Source of the DNA: Chryseobacterium kimseyorum
GTDB lineage: Bacteria > Bacteroidota > Bacteroidia > Flavobacteriales > Weeksellaceae
Length of the DNA stretch: 35,313 bases
NCBI RefSeq assembly: GCF_025971945.1
Contig: NZ_JAPDHW010000007.1
Span: 214,596 to 249,908, forward strand
Direction: 5' to 3'
Made by a program: the position numbers and the translations under genes. Positions 7,935-15,865 of this stretch are shown piece by piece. The first letter of the stretch is position 1; each line of letters begins with the position of its first letter. The notes under the pieces are model-generated. The model searched no databases. It was not told the DNA's origin and saw nothing but the letters and a program-made list of their open reading frames with translations.

Positions 7935-8831
7935 ATGGTAAATTTAGAATGGTACAGAACTTTTAAAGCGATTTATAAAACAGGAACTTTGACTGGCGCA
8001 GCAGATTCCCTTTTTATTTCGCAACCTGGCGTGAGTCTTCATTTAAGTTCACTGGAGGCGTATGTTGGGTATAAATTATTCGACAGAACGGGAAGAAAAA
8101 TGATCCCGACGGAAAGAGGGAAAGTTTTATTCAATGCTGTTTCTGAAGCTTTATCTAAACTGGAAGAAGTGGAGAAAAACTTTCAAAAATCGACTGAGAA
8201 AACCACTCCGACGATCAGTGTGGGAATGTGTTTTGAAACTTTTCAAACAACTTTGGAGCAGTATGTTTCGACATTAGATTTTAATTTAATAATCGGCTTT
8301 GGTCAGTATCCCGAAATGCTCGATCAGTTGGATAAAGGTATTTTAGATTTAATCATCACCCCGAAAAAAGGGACGTCACCGAATATTCTTCACGAAGCTT
8401 TTTCTTCTGAACAGATCATTTTAGTCGGCGGAAAAAATGTTGATACGGAAGGGTTTAAAGAAATTTTAAAAACCAAAGATTTTCAGAAAGTAGAAGACTG
8501 GCTGAAACAGGAAAAATGGTACGGAACTACCGGCGATATGGAACATCTTTTTCAGTTTTGGCTGATGAATTTTGGGCATAAACCTAAATTCAGACCCAAT
8601 TATATTGTTCCTAATCTAAACTCGATCATCCGCTGTTTGAAAGGTGGAACCGGTTTGGCCGTTGTTCCAGACTTTTTGTGTAAAAATGAAATTGAAAGCG
8701 GTGATGTGAAACTGATTTGGGAAGGCAGTAAAAAATTAGAAAATACATTATACTTCGGTTGTAGAAAGCAGACGATGTATCAGAATGAAATTGATCATAT
8801 AAAAAGTCTGTTCAGAAATATGATGAGTTGA
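7935..8831 (+). CDS. LysR family transcriptional regulator
   Basis: A 298-residue LTTR. The N-terminal winged helix-turn-helix (about 1-60) contains WYRTFKAIYKTGTLTGAA and FISQPGVSLHLSSLEAYVGYKLFDRT, followed by a linker helix and the substrate-binding co-inducer domain (from about 90). The ATG at 7935 is preferred; a TTG one codon earlier would also fit the frame. It is transcribed away from the mdaB-ygiN-like pair, a classic arrangement for LTTR control of the divergent operon, and is followed by an aldo/keto reductase that may belong to the same redox response. The inducer is not predictable. Confidence 0.9.
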   Translation: MVNLEWYRTFKAIYKTGTLTGAADSLFISQPGVSLHLSSLEAYVGYKLFDRTGRKMIPTERGKVLFNAVSEALSKLEEVEKNFQKSTEKTTPTISVGMCFETFQTTLEQYVSTLDFNLIIGFGQYPEMLDQLDKGILDLIITPKKGTSPNILHEAFSSEQIILVGGKNVDTEGFKEILKTKDFQKVEDWLKQEKWYGTTGDMEHLFQFWLMNFGHKPKFRPNYIVPNLNSIIRCLKGGTGLAVVPDFLCKNEIESGDVKLIWEGSKKLENTLYFGCRKQTMYQNEIDHIKSLFRNMMS

Positions 8832-8886
8832 ACTTACAATCGATATTGTAGAAAGAAATCATTTATTTAAACAACTGCTCAGCGCA

Positions 8887-8907
8887 GGATATTTATTTTT
8901 AATATCC
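8887..8907. promoter_or_regulatory. Inverted repeat upstream of the aldo/keto reductase gene
   Basis: Arms GGATATT (8887-8893) and AATATCC (8901-8907) around seven AT-rich bases, 38 bases before the reductase start codon. Could be an operator or a leader hairpin; no T-run follows, so it is not a typical terminator of the LysR gene. Confidence 0.3.
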
Positions 8908-8944
8908 GAAATTTGTTCAACATTAACTAAAATAAAAAAATAAA

Positions 8945-9820
8945 ATGTCTCAAAAAACATATACAGGACAACCGGTAATCACATTAAATAATGGAGTGGA
9001 AATACCAGCTTTAGGCTTCGGAGTATGGCAGATGGAAGATATGCAGGAATGTGAAAATGCCGTTGTTAAAGCAATTGAAACGGGTTACCGGATGATTGAT
9101 ACAGCATCCATTTATCAGAATGAAACAGCGGTTGGAAATGCAATCAAAAACAGTGGAATAAGCAGAGACGAGCTTTTTGTGACTTCCAAATTATGGGTTC
9201 AGGATACCGATTATGAAAAGGCGAAAGGTGCTTTTCAGCGGACTCTCAACAGGCTGCAACTGGATTATCTGGATATGTATCTGATTCACTGGCCGTATTC
9301 CGACTTTACCGGAGCCTGGAAAGCTATGGAACAACTGTATCATGAAGGAAAGATCAAAGCGATAGGAGTCTGTAATTTTACAGTTGAAAAATTAGAGGAG
9401 TTAAAGGTAAATTCAACTGTACTTCCTGTAATTAATCAAATAGAATTACATCCTCTATTCCAACAGAAAGAACTTCAGGTCTATAATAAAGAAAACAACA
9501 TGATCACACAGCCCTGGAGCCCGCTTGGAAATGGAAATACGGGACTTTTAGAAAATAAGGATCTGAAAAAAATCGCTGAAAAATACAGTAAAACAATTGC
9601 TCAGATTATTTTGAGATGGCATCTGCAGGAAGGTTTCTGCGTGATTCCTAAGTCTGTGACGCCTTCAAGAATTGAAGAGAATTTTAATGTTTTTGATTTC
9701 GAACTGTCAGAAGATGAAATGAATACCGTCCGTTCTTTAGATACAGGAAAGAGATTATTTTTCGATCCGAAAGATGCGTCATGGGAAGAAAAAATGTTGA
9801 ATTCTGTAGCAGATATTTAA
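8945..9820 (+). CDS. Aldo/keto reductase
   Basis: A 291-residue NADPH-dependent (beta/alpha)8-barrel oxidoreductase, the usual length for the family. All four catalytic residues are visible: D52 and Y57 (MIDTASIYQNE), K82 (VTSKLWV) and H115 (YLIHWPY). The cofactor-binding region IPKSVTPSRIEEN lies near residue 235. It resembles 2,5-diketo-D-gluconate-reductase-type and YtbE/YvgN-type enzymes that reduce reactive aldehydes such as methylglyoxal; the physiological substrate is not known. It ends at its own terminator. Confidence 0.93.
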   Translation: MSQKTYTGQPVITLNNGVEIPALGFGVWQMEDMQECENAVVKAIETGYRMIDTASIYQNETAVGNAIKNSGISRDELFVTSKLWVQDTDYEKAKGAFQRTLNRLQLDYLDMYLIHWPYSDFTGAWKAMEQLYHEGKIKAIGVCNFTVEKLEELKVNSTVLPVINQIELHPLFQQKELQVYNKENNMITQPWSPLGNGNTGLLENKDLKKIAEKYSKTIAQIILRWHLQEGFCVIPKSVTPSRIEENFNVFDFELSEDEMNTVRSLDTGKRLFFDPKDASWEEKMLNSVADI

Positions 9821-9835
9821 TGGATACAAACTAAG

Positions 9836-9862
9836 GAAGCAATCATTTTTGCTTCTTTTTTT
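9836..9862 (+). terminator. Terminator after the aldo/keto reductase gene
   Basis: Stem GAAGCAA/TTGCTTC with a short loop, followed by an eight-T run beginning at 9856. Confidence 0.8.
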
Positions 9863-9886
9863 ATTAAATTTAAATAAAAAATCTCT

Positions 9887-10942
9887 ATGTTTTTTCCGGA
9901 AACCATTGCAAAAATATTCAATGTAAAATATCCTGTTGTTCAGGCTCCAATGTTTGGCGTCAGTACTCCTGAGATGGTGGCATCTGCAAATAGGGCAGGC
10001 TGTTTGGGTTCATTGGCTTTGGCAGATCTCTCTGCAGAAAAATCAGTTGAGTTGATTCGCAAAACGAGAAAACTGACAGATCAACCTTTCGCTGTTAATA
10101 TTTTTGTTCATCAAATTCCTGAGATTACCGATGAGCTCGAGACTAAATTTATTAAAACCAAAAATTTTTTAGAACAATTTGCATCTGATCATAATTTTGA
10201 GGTACACCTTCCCAGTCTTCAAGATTTACATCTGAATTCTTATCATGAGCAGGTAGATGCCATCATCAGTGCAGAGTGTACAGTGTTGAGTTTTACATTT
10301 GGAAATTTAGATGAAAAGAGCATCCAAAAATTAAAGGAAAAAGGAACTGTTTTAATAGGAACCTGTACTTCTGTTGCGGAAGCTGAACTGTTAGAGAAAT
10401 CGGGAATCGACATCATATGCGTTCAGGGAATTGAAGCCGGTGGTCACAGAGGAAGTTTTGAAAGTGAAAATATTCCGCAGATTGGTGGTTTATCGTTACT
10501 TTCACAGGTTTATGATGCTGTGAATGTTCCGTTGATTTATGCTGGTGGAATCTTTAACGGAAGAACGGTGAAAGCTGCGAGCGAACTTGGCGCTCAGGGT
10601 TTTCAGGTGGGAAGTCTCTTATTAAATTCAAAGGAAAGTGCATTGCAGAATTTTGAAAAAGAAAGACTGAAAAATGTTTCTGAAAAAGATATTGTTCTGA
10701 CAAAAAGTTTTTCAGGGCGTTTTGCAAGAGGAATTCAAAATAAATTCATTAAAACTATTGAAAATTCTGAATATATTTTGCCATATCCCTATCAGAATAA
10801 ACTGACCGGCGAACTGAGAAGAGTGGCTAGAACAGTTGAGAACGCAGAGTTTGTAAATCTTTGGGCCGGTCAATCTGTTGTCAGTTACAGTGAACTTTCT
10901 ACACAGGATATTTTAGAAAAATTACTTCGAGAATGCTTTTAA
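9887..10942 (+). CDS. Nitronate monooxygenase (2-nitropropane dioxygenase family)
   Basis: A 351-residue FMN-dependent TIM-barrel enzyme. N-terminal FMN-site strand YPVVQAPMFGVSTPEM (15-30), the catalytic-His loop GIEAGGHRGSF (181-191) and the phosphate-binding AGGIFNGR (219-226) are all present, as in class I nitronate monooxygenases. It would oxidise nitronates such as propionate 3-nitronate to the aldehyde, protecting central metabolism. It converges on the mpl-like gene with a shared terminator. Some relatives are enoyl-reductase-like (FabK), but the GGHRG loop supports the nitronate function. Confidence 0.9.
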   Translation: MFFPETIAKIFNVKYPVVQAPMFGVSTPEMVASANRAGCLGSLALADLSAEKSVELIRKTRKLTDQPFAVNIFVHQIPEITDELETKFIKTKNFLEQFASDHNFEVHLPSLQDLHLNSYHEQVDAIISAECTVLSFTFGNLDEKSIQKLKEKGTVLIGTCTSVAEAELLEKSGIDIICVQGIEAGGHRGSFESENIPQIGGLSLLSQVYDAVNVPLIYAGGIFNGRTVKAASELGAQGFQVGSLLLNSKESALQNFEKERLKNVSEKDIVLTKSFSGRFARGIQNKFIKTIENSEYILPYPYQNKLTGELRRVARTVENAEFVNLWAGQSVVSYSELSTQDILEKLLRECF

Positions 10943-10945
10943 ATA

Positions 10946-10979
10946 AAAGATCGTTTCCAAATATTTGAAAACGATCTTT
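10946..10979. terminator. Bidirectional terminator
   Basis: Arms AAAGATCGTTT (10946-10956) and AAACGATCTTT (10969-10979) with an inner CAAATATTTG, between convergent genes. Confidence 0.7.
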
Positions 10980-11016
10980 GTATGTTTGAACGGTTTTTTC
11001 TTAAACCTTTAATGAT

Positions 11017-12354
11017 TTATTTAGTCAGGTTTAAACCACCGAAATTACCGGAACTCATCATCATATAAACACCCTGAGTTTTGTCTAACAAATCCCAATA
11101 GGCATGAAGTTCTTCTGCATTGGTAAAGACTTTAAGGTTTTCGTTTCTAAATTTTTCTTTAATTAAATCTGGAGAAATGGGTTCCATTCTTTTGATTTTC
11201 AGAGCATCTTCAGAATAGAAAACAATGGCTTCATCCAAACCGTCCATTGCGTGATCATACTGTTCCAAAAACACAGGATTCAAACTGGAGTAGGTATGCA
11301 ACTCAAGAAAGCCATATTTTTTTTCGTTTTTAAATTGCTCACAGAAAGCTTTTACAACTGCTTTTACCTTGCTTGGCGCGTGTGCAAAATCTTTGTAAAG
11401 AATTCCTTTATCTTCTCTTTCAACTTTTTCGAGACGTTTGGAAGCTCCTTTGAAACTCATAATCGCATCGTAAAAATCTTCATCCATAATTCCCAAAGTA
11501 TGGCAGATATGTCTCGCTCCTTCAAGATTCAGTAAATTATGCGCTCCAAAAACAGATAACGGAATATCTCCCATTTCGGTTTTTAAATGAACTTTTCCAC
11601 CTACGATTTCGTATTCGGGAGTTTTGTAAGGGATTTTTCTGAAATAATTCTCAGCATCTTCAACCACTTTTACCACTTCAGCATCCTCCTCGTTGTAAAC
11701 CAAAACTCCGCCGGGAGTGATGCTTGCAACAAATTTTCTGAACTGATCAGTATAATCATCAAATGTTTTAAATACATTGATGTGATCCCATGCAATTCCA
11801 CTCATTAAAGCGATGTTAGGCTGATACAACAAAAATTTTGAGCGAAGATCGATCGGTGATGACAGGTATTCGTCGCCTTCCAAAACCATAAAATCATTGT
11901 CTTTCGTCAATTTTACCATGCAGTCGAAACCTTCAAGCTGCGCACCCACCATGTAATCAACATCTTTTTCGTGAAAATTGAGAACGTGAAGAATCATTGA
12001 TGTGATAGTCGTTTTACCATGTGATCCAGCAATGACCACTCTTGTTTTGGTTTTTGACTGTTCGTATAAAAATTCTGGATACGAGTATATTTTTAAGCCT
12101 AGTTCTTTTGCTTGTGCCAATTCAGGATTGTCCTGATGAGCGTGCATTCCGAGAATCACAGCATCAATATCTGACGTGATTTTTTCTGGAAACCAGCCCA
12201 GCTCTTCAGGAAGTATTCCCTTTTTTTCAAGTCTGGATTTTGAAGGTTCAAAGATGGCGTCATCTGAGCCCGAAACTTCGTAACCTTTATCTTTTAACGC
12301 AATAGCAAGATTGTGCATGGCGCTTCCGCCGATCGCAATGAAATGGGTTTTCAA
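11017..12354 (-). CDS. mpl: Mur ligase family peptidoglycan-recycling ligase (Mpl-like)
   Basis: A 445-residue Mur ligase. The N-terminal UDP-binding domain starts with HFIAIGGSAMHNLA, the ATP loop GSHGKTT is at 110-116, the central domain has VLEGDEYLSS and SGIAWDHINVF, and the C-terminal domain has KDFAHAPSKVKAV. The HAPSK and the lack of MurC-specific features match UDP-N-acetylmuramate:L-alanyl-gamma-D-glutamyl-meso-DAP ligase (Mpl), which reattaches recovered murein tripeptide to UDP-MurNAc in the cytosol. It is the last gene of a minus-strand series, 2 bases after the small lipoprotein gene. MurC is the alternative, less likely. Confidence 0.87.
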   Translation of the reverse strand: MKTHFIAIGGSAMHNLAIALKDKGYEVSGSDDAIFEPSKSRLEKKGILPEELGWFPEKITSDIDAVILGMHAHQDNPELAQAKELGLKIYSYPEFLYEQSKTKTRVVIAGSHGKTTITSMILHVLNFHEKDVDYMVGAQLEGFDCMVKLTKDNDFMVLEGDEYLSSPIDLRSKFLLYQPNIALMSGIAWDHINVFKTFDDYTDQFRKFVASITPGGVLVYNEEDAEVVKVVEDAENYFRKIPYKTPEYEIVGGKVHLKTEMGDIPLSVFGAHNLLNLEGARHICHTLGIMDEDFYDAIMSFKGASKRLEKVEREDKGILYKDFAHAPSKVKAVVKAFCEQFKNEKKYGFLELHTYSSLNPVFLEQYDHAMDGLDEAIVFYSEDALKIKRMEPISPDLIKEKFRNENLKVFTNAEELHAYWDLLDKTQGVYMMMSSGNFGGLNLTK

Positions 12355-12356
12355 AT

Positions 12357-12797
12357 TTATTGAGTGTTTTTTACGTTTTTACTGATGATGTCCTGAAATG
12401 CATTGACAACCTGATCCCAGTTTTTCTGATACTGTGGAATAATCATGCTGGCATCTGTTTTATTGGCGCTGTTTTCACCATTTTTTACGTTGATGGAAAC
12501 AGCCACACGGTCATATATTTTTTTGTGATCTTCAGCGATGTGTCTGAAATTATTCTGAGTCAGAACCTGATTAAGATTCTGAATTTCTTCATTGGTAAGC
12601 TTGAAAGTAGTTTTGATTTTCTTTTTCTGACCTTCAAAAGAATAGTGTACATCATTGCCTTTAATCAGAAGGTTTTCGTAAACAGGTGCATAGCCACCAC
12701 TTTTTGAATAACTGATATCGAAATCTGAATAAACTTTCTGGCTGTTACAGGAAACAGTGATCATGATTAATAAAAATATGCCTATTAATTTGTTCAT
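12357..12797 (-). CDS. Small lipoprotein of unknown function
   Basis: A 146-residue protein with a lipoprotein signal peptide ending at Cys17 (FLLIMITVSC). The mature part has alternating strands (DFDISYSKSGGYAPVYENLLIKG, VHYSFEG) and a helix (NEEIQNLNQVLTQNNF), reminiscent of small periplasmic ligand or inhibitor-like folds. I do not recognise a family. It is packed tightly between plsC-like and mpl-like genes (17 and 2 bases), so it is co-transcribed with envelope-biogenesis enzymes and may have an envelope role. Confidence 0.75.
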   Translation of the reverse strand: MNKLIGIFLLIMITVSCNSQKVYSDFDISYSKSGGYAPVYENLLIKGNDVHYSFEGQKKKIKTTFKLTNEEIQNLNQVLTQNNFRHIAEDHKKIYDRVAVSINVKNGENSANKTDASMIIPQYQKNWDQVVNAFQDIISKNVKNTQ

Positions 12798-12814
12798 AAT
12801 GACTCGTTAAATTT

Positions 12815-13615
12815 TTAAGGGTTGGGTTGTTCTGACTTCTTTGCTTTCATCTCTTCATCATAAGTGTGAAGAACATTGAAATCTTCAGTTTGCTCAATGG
12901 CAGTCATGATTTTCAGAAGAATTTGCTGTGCATTTTCCTCGTCGTAGTTGATGTCTAAAGGTCTTTTAAATTCCATGGTAGGTTTTACTCCAGTGACTTT
13001 TACACGAAGTCCTTTTTTATCAAATGCTCTTCTGAAACCGTTTATTTTAATAGGAATTACAATCGGACGCTGGTTTTTAATCAATTTGGCGGTTCCCTTT
13101 CTTCCCTGTGCAAAAGCTGCAGTGGTACCCTGCGGGAAAGTGGCCACCCAACCGTTGTCCAGAGCTTTCATAATGTTATCAATTTCACCCAGATCAACCA
13201 TACGGTTTACATTTTTACCTTCAGCTCTCCAAGTTCTTTTAACAGTGACAGCGCCGGCAATTTTAAAAATTTTCGGAAGAATTCCTTTATTCATGGTTTC
13301 TTCAGCGGCAACGTAATAAAAATCTACTCTTGGGTTAAGAAGGTAAATAGGGTTTTTAATTGTATTTAAATAGCCATTATTGACCGCACAAAATGCATGA
13401 TACATCGCTGCAACATCTGCGAAATATGTCTGATGATTGGAAACAAAAAGTACATTGGAATCGGGAAGATCCACCAAGTGTTCCGTACCGGTAATTTTCA
13501 GTTTGTTAAAACCATTAAATCTCCTGTAGGAAACGATTCCCAGAATGAATATGATAAACCTTTTTAAAAAATAAGGAGTGCCGAACGAATCGGTGAATAT
13601 GTTCTTCTTCGCCAT
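12815..13615 (-). CDS. PlsC-like 1-acylglycerol-phosphate acyltransferase
   Basis: A 266-residue lysophospholipid acyltransferase-like protein with an N-terminal hydrophobic segment (about 18-29). Block I reads VSNHQTYFADV, with His61 and Asp67 separated by five residues instead of the usual four of HX4D. Block III reads FPQGTTAAF at 160-168, where the family norm is FPEGTRS. The alignment is otherwise good (AVTVKRTW; PIVIPIKINGF). It probably acylates a lysophospholipid or related acceptor in the inner membrane, but the altered blocks leave substrate, and even acyltransferase activity, open. First gene after its own promoter, followed by the lipoprotein and mpl-like genes. Confidence 0.8.
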   Translation of the reverse strand: MAKKNIFTDSFGTPYFLKRFIIFILGIVSYRRFNGFNKLKITGTEHLVDLPDSNVLFVSNHQTYFADVAAMYHAFCAVNNGYLNTIKNPIYLLNPRVDFYYVAAEETMNKGILPKIFKIAGAVTVKRTWRAEGKNVNRMVDLGEIDNIMKALDNGWVATFPQGTTAAFAQGRKGTAKLIKNQRPIVIPIKINGFRRAFDKKGLRVKVTGVKPTMEFKRPLDINYDEENAQQILLKIMTAIEQTEDFNVLHTYDEEMKAKKSEQPNP

Positions 13616-13638
13616 TTTTTAATTAAACATAATATCTG

Positions 13639-13646
13639 CAAAGTTA
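13639..13646 (-). promoter_or_regulatory. -7 element of the plsC-like operon
   Basis: TAACTTTG on the minus strand followed by CAG, 23 bases before the start codon. Its first three bases are the TAA stop codon of the upstream NUDIX gene, so the promoter is embedded in the end of that gene. Confidence 0.55.
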
Positions 13647-14273
13647 CATTTTTTTAATCAACTGACTGAATTCGCTGAGTATCATTGCGGTTGCGCCCCA
13701 AATAATATAATTGTTAAAATTTATTACAGGAACCTCTTTTCCACCGGCGCCAGCCAGTGCCATTATTTCCGGTGAATCGGGAAGATTGAGAAATGATGTG
13801 ATGGGAAACTCAATAACTTCTACAGCTTCACTTTCCTGAAGAATAAACTCAGGATTTCTTTTGGAATAAGAAATATAAGGATACACATAAAAATTGCTGG
13901 GCGGAATATAGATTGGAGACATTTCACGGATAATTCTCACATACGGTTTTTCTAAACCAATTTCTTCTGAAGTCTCACGAATCGCAGTTTCGCCAAAATC
14001 GCGGTCATATTCTTCCTGTTTTCCACCGGGAAGCGAGATCTGTCCGCTGTGTCTGTCGCGCTCGTTTTCAGTACGCTGGATCAGCGGGAAATACCATTCG
14101 TTGTCTCTGAGATATAGGACAATATTCACAGCTGCGAATTTTGGATTTTTTTCTAAAATCTGCTCGTGTGTAAGAACTGCACGGTATGGTGGTGAGAAAA
14201 CCCCATGAGCATTGGCGCCACCGAGCTGGGCTTTTTTGATTTTTTGCAATAGATCTTTTCCAAAACTTTCCAT
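13644..14273 (-). CDS. NUDIX hydrolase, CoA pyrophosphatase type
   Basis: A 209-residue NUDIX protein of the NudL/NUDT7 (coenzyme A pyrophosphatase) group. The extended NUDIX box runs from LPGGKQEE to AIRETSEEIGL, with the metal-binding RExxEE residues. The CoA-group region just before it (LIQRTENERDRHSGQISLPG) supplies the UPF0035-type motif. It would cleave CoA or acyl-CoA to phosphopantetheine derivatives and 3',5'-ADP. A TAAATTTG box lies only four bases before the ATG, so the mRNA may be nearly leaderless. Confidence 0.87.
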   Translation of the reverse strand: MESFGKDLLQKIKKAQLGGANAHGVFSPPYRAVLTHEQILEKNPKFAAVNIVLYLRDNEWYFPLIQRTENERDRHSGQISLPGGKQEEYDRDFGETAIRETSEEIGLEKPYVRIIREMSPIYIPPSNFYVYPYISYSKRNPEFILQESEAVEVIEFPITSFLNLPDSPEIMALAGAGGKEVPVINFNNYIIWGATAMILSEFSQLIKKM

Positions 14274-14277
14274 ATCT

Positions 14278-14285
14278 CAAATTTA
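14278..14285 (-). promoter_or_regulatory. Candidate -7 element of the NUDIX gene
   Basis: TAAATTTG on the minus strand ending four bases before the ATG at 14273; transcription would start at or near the start codon. No -33 match seen. Confidence 0.3.
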
Positions 14286-14353
14286 CTAATATATCTTATA
14301 ATTAGGAATAGATGTTGATGTTAATAATACATAATTTTTCGTCCAATTCTTTA

Positions 14354-14421
14354 CCGTATTTATACGGATGGTAGGAGTAACTGATAGTAATGATTCGCAA
14401 AAACTGAAAACAGTTACCATC
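14354..14421. promoter_or_regulatory. Inverted repeats upstream of the curli promoter
   Basis: A 14-base palindrome, arms CCGTAT/ATACGG around TT (14354-14367), is followed by GATGGTAGGAGTAACTG (14367-14383). The latter pairs with CAGTTACCATC (14411-14421) apart from a six-base insertion. The block lies about 65-135 bases upstream of the -7 box, suitable for an activator binding region. Confidence 0.4.
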
Positions 14422-14487
14422 TAAACTGTATCTGATGATATTTGCAATTTACCCTGTAATGATGGTTTTTTAGTGGTTTCCGGATTA

Positions 14488-14495
14488 TATCTTTG
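14488..14495 (+). promoter_or_regulatory. -7 element of the curli operon
   Basis: TATCTTTG at 14488-14495, 32 bases before the curlin start codon. The -33 region is only a T-rich GGTTTTTT (from 14464), suggesting activator dependence. Confidence 0.5.
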
Positions 14496-14527
14496 TCTCA
14501 CTATTAACCAATTAATTTTTATTAAAA

Positions 14528-15280
14528 ATGAAAAATTTATTTACAGGTGTTTTAACACTAATGACAATGGGTTTTACTTTCGCACAAGCTAACAGCGACA
14601 CTTCAACCCAAAACGGAAACTCAAACATTGGGAATGTGAATCAAACTGGACTTTTGAACACAAATGTTCTTTTACAGACTGGTGATTCTAACGTCGCAAA
14701 TATTGACCAAGTAGGTTTGTTCAATGGAAATCAAGCAACAAGTACTGGAGACAACAACTCTATTGATGTGGAACAGTCAGGAATTGGTAACATGAACGAG
14801 ACTGAACAAATAGGGGACGGTAACTCTGCTTCAACTTGGCAGCTTGGTGCTGATAACGATGTTTGGCAATACCAATTAGGAGATGATAATGTTGCTTCCG
14901 CGCAGCAGTTAGGAGTGAGTAACAGCATCGAGCAATTACAATCAGGTGATGGTAATGAAGCGACTGCTTTACAGGCGGGTTCAGGAAACTATATTGGACA
15001 AGGACAGTGGGGTGACGGTAACAGTGCTTTCCATGCTCAAGGTGGTTCTGACAACGCTGCTCTTTCTCTTCAATATGGTAGCGATAACGAAACTGAAGGA
15101 TTACAGATTGGTGAAGGTAACGTATTGCTTCAATATCAAGATGGTACTAATAACTCTGCAATGAACACTCAATTAGGTGATAGCAACTTTGCTAACATTA
15201 CACAAGAAGGTAGTTCTCACAGTCATGTTGGTATGCAAAACGGTAGCTCAAACTCTTTAGTAGTAAACCAATCTAACTAA
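14528..15280 (+). CDS. csgA: Major curlin subunit with 20 half-repeats (CsgA-like)
   Basis: A 250-residue secreted amyloid subunit. A signal peptide (1-19, ending TFAQ) is followed by a short N22-like region, then residues 28-247 divide without any gap into twenty 11-residue half-repeats of pattern QxGxxNxxxxx, i.e. ten full 22-residue strand-loop-strand curlin repeats. E. coli CsgA has five. Only half-repeat 5 starts with S and only half-repeat 19 (QEGSSHSHVGM) replaces the Asn. Acidic and Gly residues (GDGN, GDDN) recur as likely gatekeepers. It is exported through CsgG and polymerises on the surface. It has its own downstream terminator, which may leave it in excess over the other genes. 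Confidence 0.93.
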   Translation: MKNLFTGVLTLMTMGFTFAQANSDTSTQNGNSNIGNVNQTGLLNTNVLLQTGDSNVANIDQVGLFNGNQATSTGDNNSIDVEQSGIGNMNETEQIGDGNSASTWQLGADNDVWQYQLGDDNVASAQQLGVSNSIEQLQSGDGNEATALQAGSGNYIGQGQWGDGNSAFHAQGGSDNAALSLQYGSDNETEGLQIGEGNVLLQYQDGTNNSAMNTQLGDSNFANITQEGSSHSHVGMQNGSSNSLVVNQSN

Positions 15281-15298
15281 CTTTAAATTATCTAATAG

Positions 15299-15330
15299 AA
15301 AAAAGGAGAAGCTTCGGTTTCTCCTTTTTT
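15299..15330 (+). terminator. Terminator after the curlin gene
   Basis: Strong hairpin with arms AAAAAAGGAGAA and TTTCTCCTTTTTT around GCTTCGG, ending in six T. Placed between the major subunit and the rest of the locus, so it probably limits read-through into the assembly genes. Confidence 0.85.
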
Positions 15331-15411
15331 GGCTTAAAACATTTCTACAGTATAAACCACATATGAAATACCAGAAAACAGTGATTTTCATGTAGTCACG
15401 GGTAGGCATGT

Positions 15412-15441
15412 TTTGCAGGGCGCTGTAATAGTATACCTTTA
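15412..15441 (+). promoter_or_regulatory. Possible internal promoter before the second curlin gene
   Basis: TTTG at 15412-15415 and TACCTTTA at 15434-15441 (last base off consensus), spacer 18 bases. The ATG is only 11 bases further, so the leader would be very short. Weak support. Confidence 0.25.
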
Positions 15442-15452
15442 AAAAAAAAACA

Positions 15453-15857
15453 ATGAAAACCATCACAAAACTTATATGCACTATTGCGCTTCTTGCATTT
15501 TTCTTTGCAAAGTCGCAACAGATAGACTGGAACCAGATCAATAGCAATACGATTGTTGACATGATTTCGAAGCAAAATTTGGATCCCAATATTTCATCCT
15601 CGACTGTTTTGCAGGTGGGAGATGCCAATCATGCAGAACTTTCGGTGAATTCAAAAACCAATATTATTGTCCAGCAATTGGGTGATCAAAATAGTATTTA
15701 TTATAACAATGCCTTTAGCGGTGACGAAACAAAAGCCGCAATCAGTGCACAAGGATATAATAATATTGTAGATATTACAGGAAGCAACAGTGTTTCTGAC
15801 GGCATGCAGATTAATGTGAAAGGTGATAATATGACTGTTTTTGTAAGGAATTACTGA
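15453..15857 (+). CDS. csgB: Curlin-like minor subunit (CsgB-type candidate)
   Basis: A 134-residue secreted protein with a signal peptide (about 1-20, AFFFAKSQQ). The mature part contains degenerate curlin half-repeats: LQVGDANHAELSV, VQQLGDQNSIYYN, ISAQGYNNIVDIT and INVKGDNMTVFVRN. The Q/G/N spacing is irregular, unlike the exact array in the preceding gene, as expected for a nucleator or cap. In enteric curli this role belongs to CsgB, which anchors fibres to the surface with CsgF. The assignment as nucleator is from size, degeneracy and context. It lies 8 bases before the CsgE-like gene. Confidence 0.75.
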   Translation: MKTITKLICTIALLAFFFAKSQQIDWNQINSNTIVDMISKQNLDPNISSSTVLQVGDANHAELSVNSKTNIIVQQLGDQNSIYYNNAFSGDETKAAISAQGYNNIVDITGSNSVSDGMQINVKGDNMTVFVRNY

Positions 15858-15865
15858 AATACAAT

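Noticed and set aside
14731..14928. Cysteine-rich minus-strand ORF inside the curlin gene
   Set aside because: Its regular Cys/Pro/Ser content is the antisense reading of the curlin repeats.
14528..15280. The curlin repeat DNA considered as a CRISPR or satellite array
   Set aside because: The periodicity is 33 bases at the protein level only; the DNA units differ and there are no constant repeats with spacers.
15257..15628. Minus-strand ORF over the curli terminator and second curlin gene
   Set aside because: It is a shadow of the curlin gene, crosses a strong terminator and has no family likeness.
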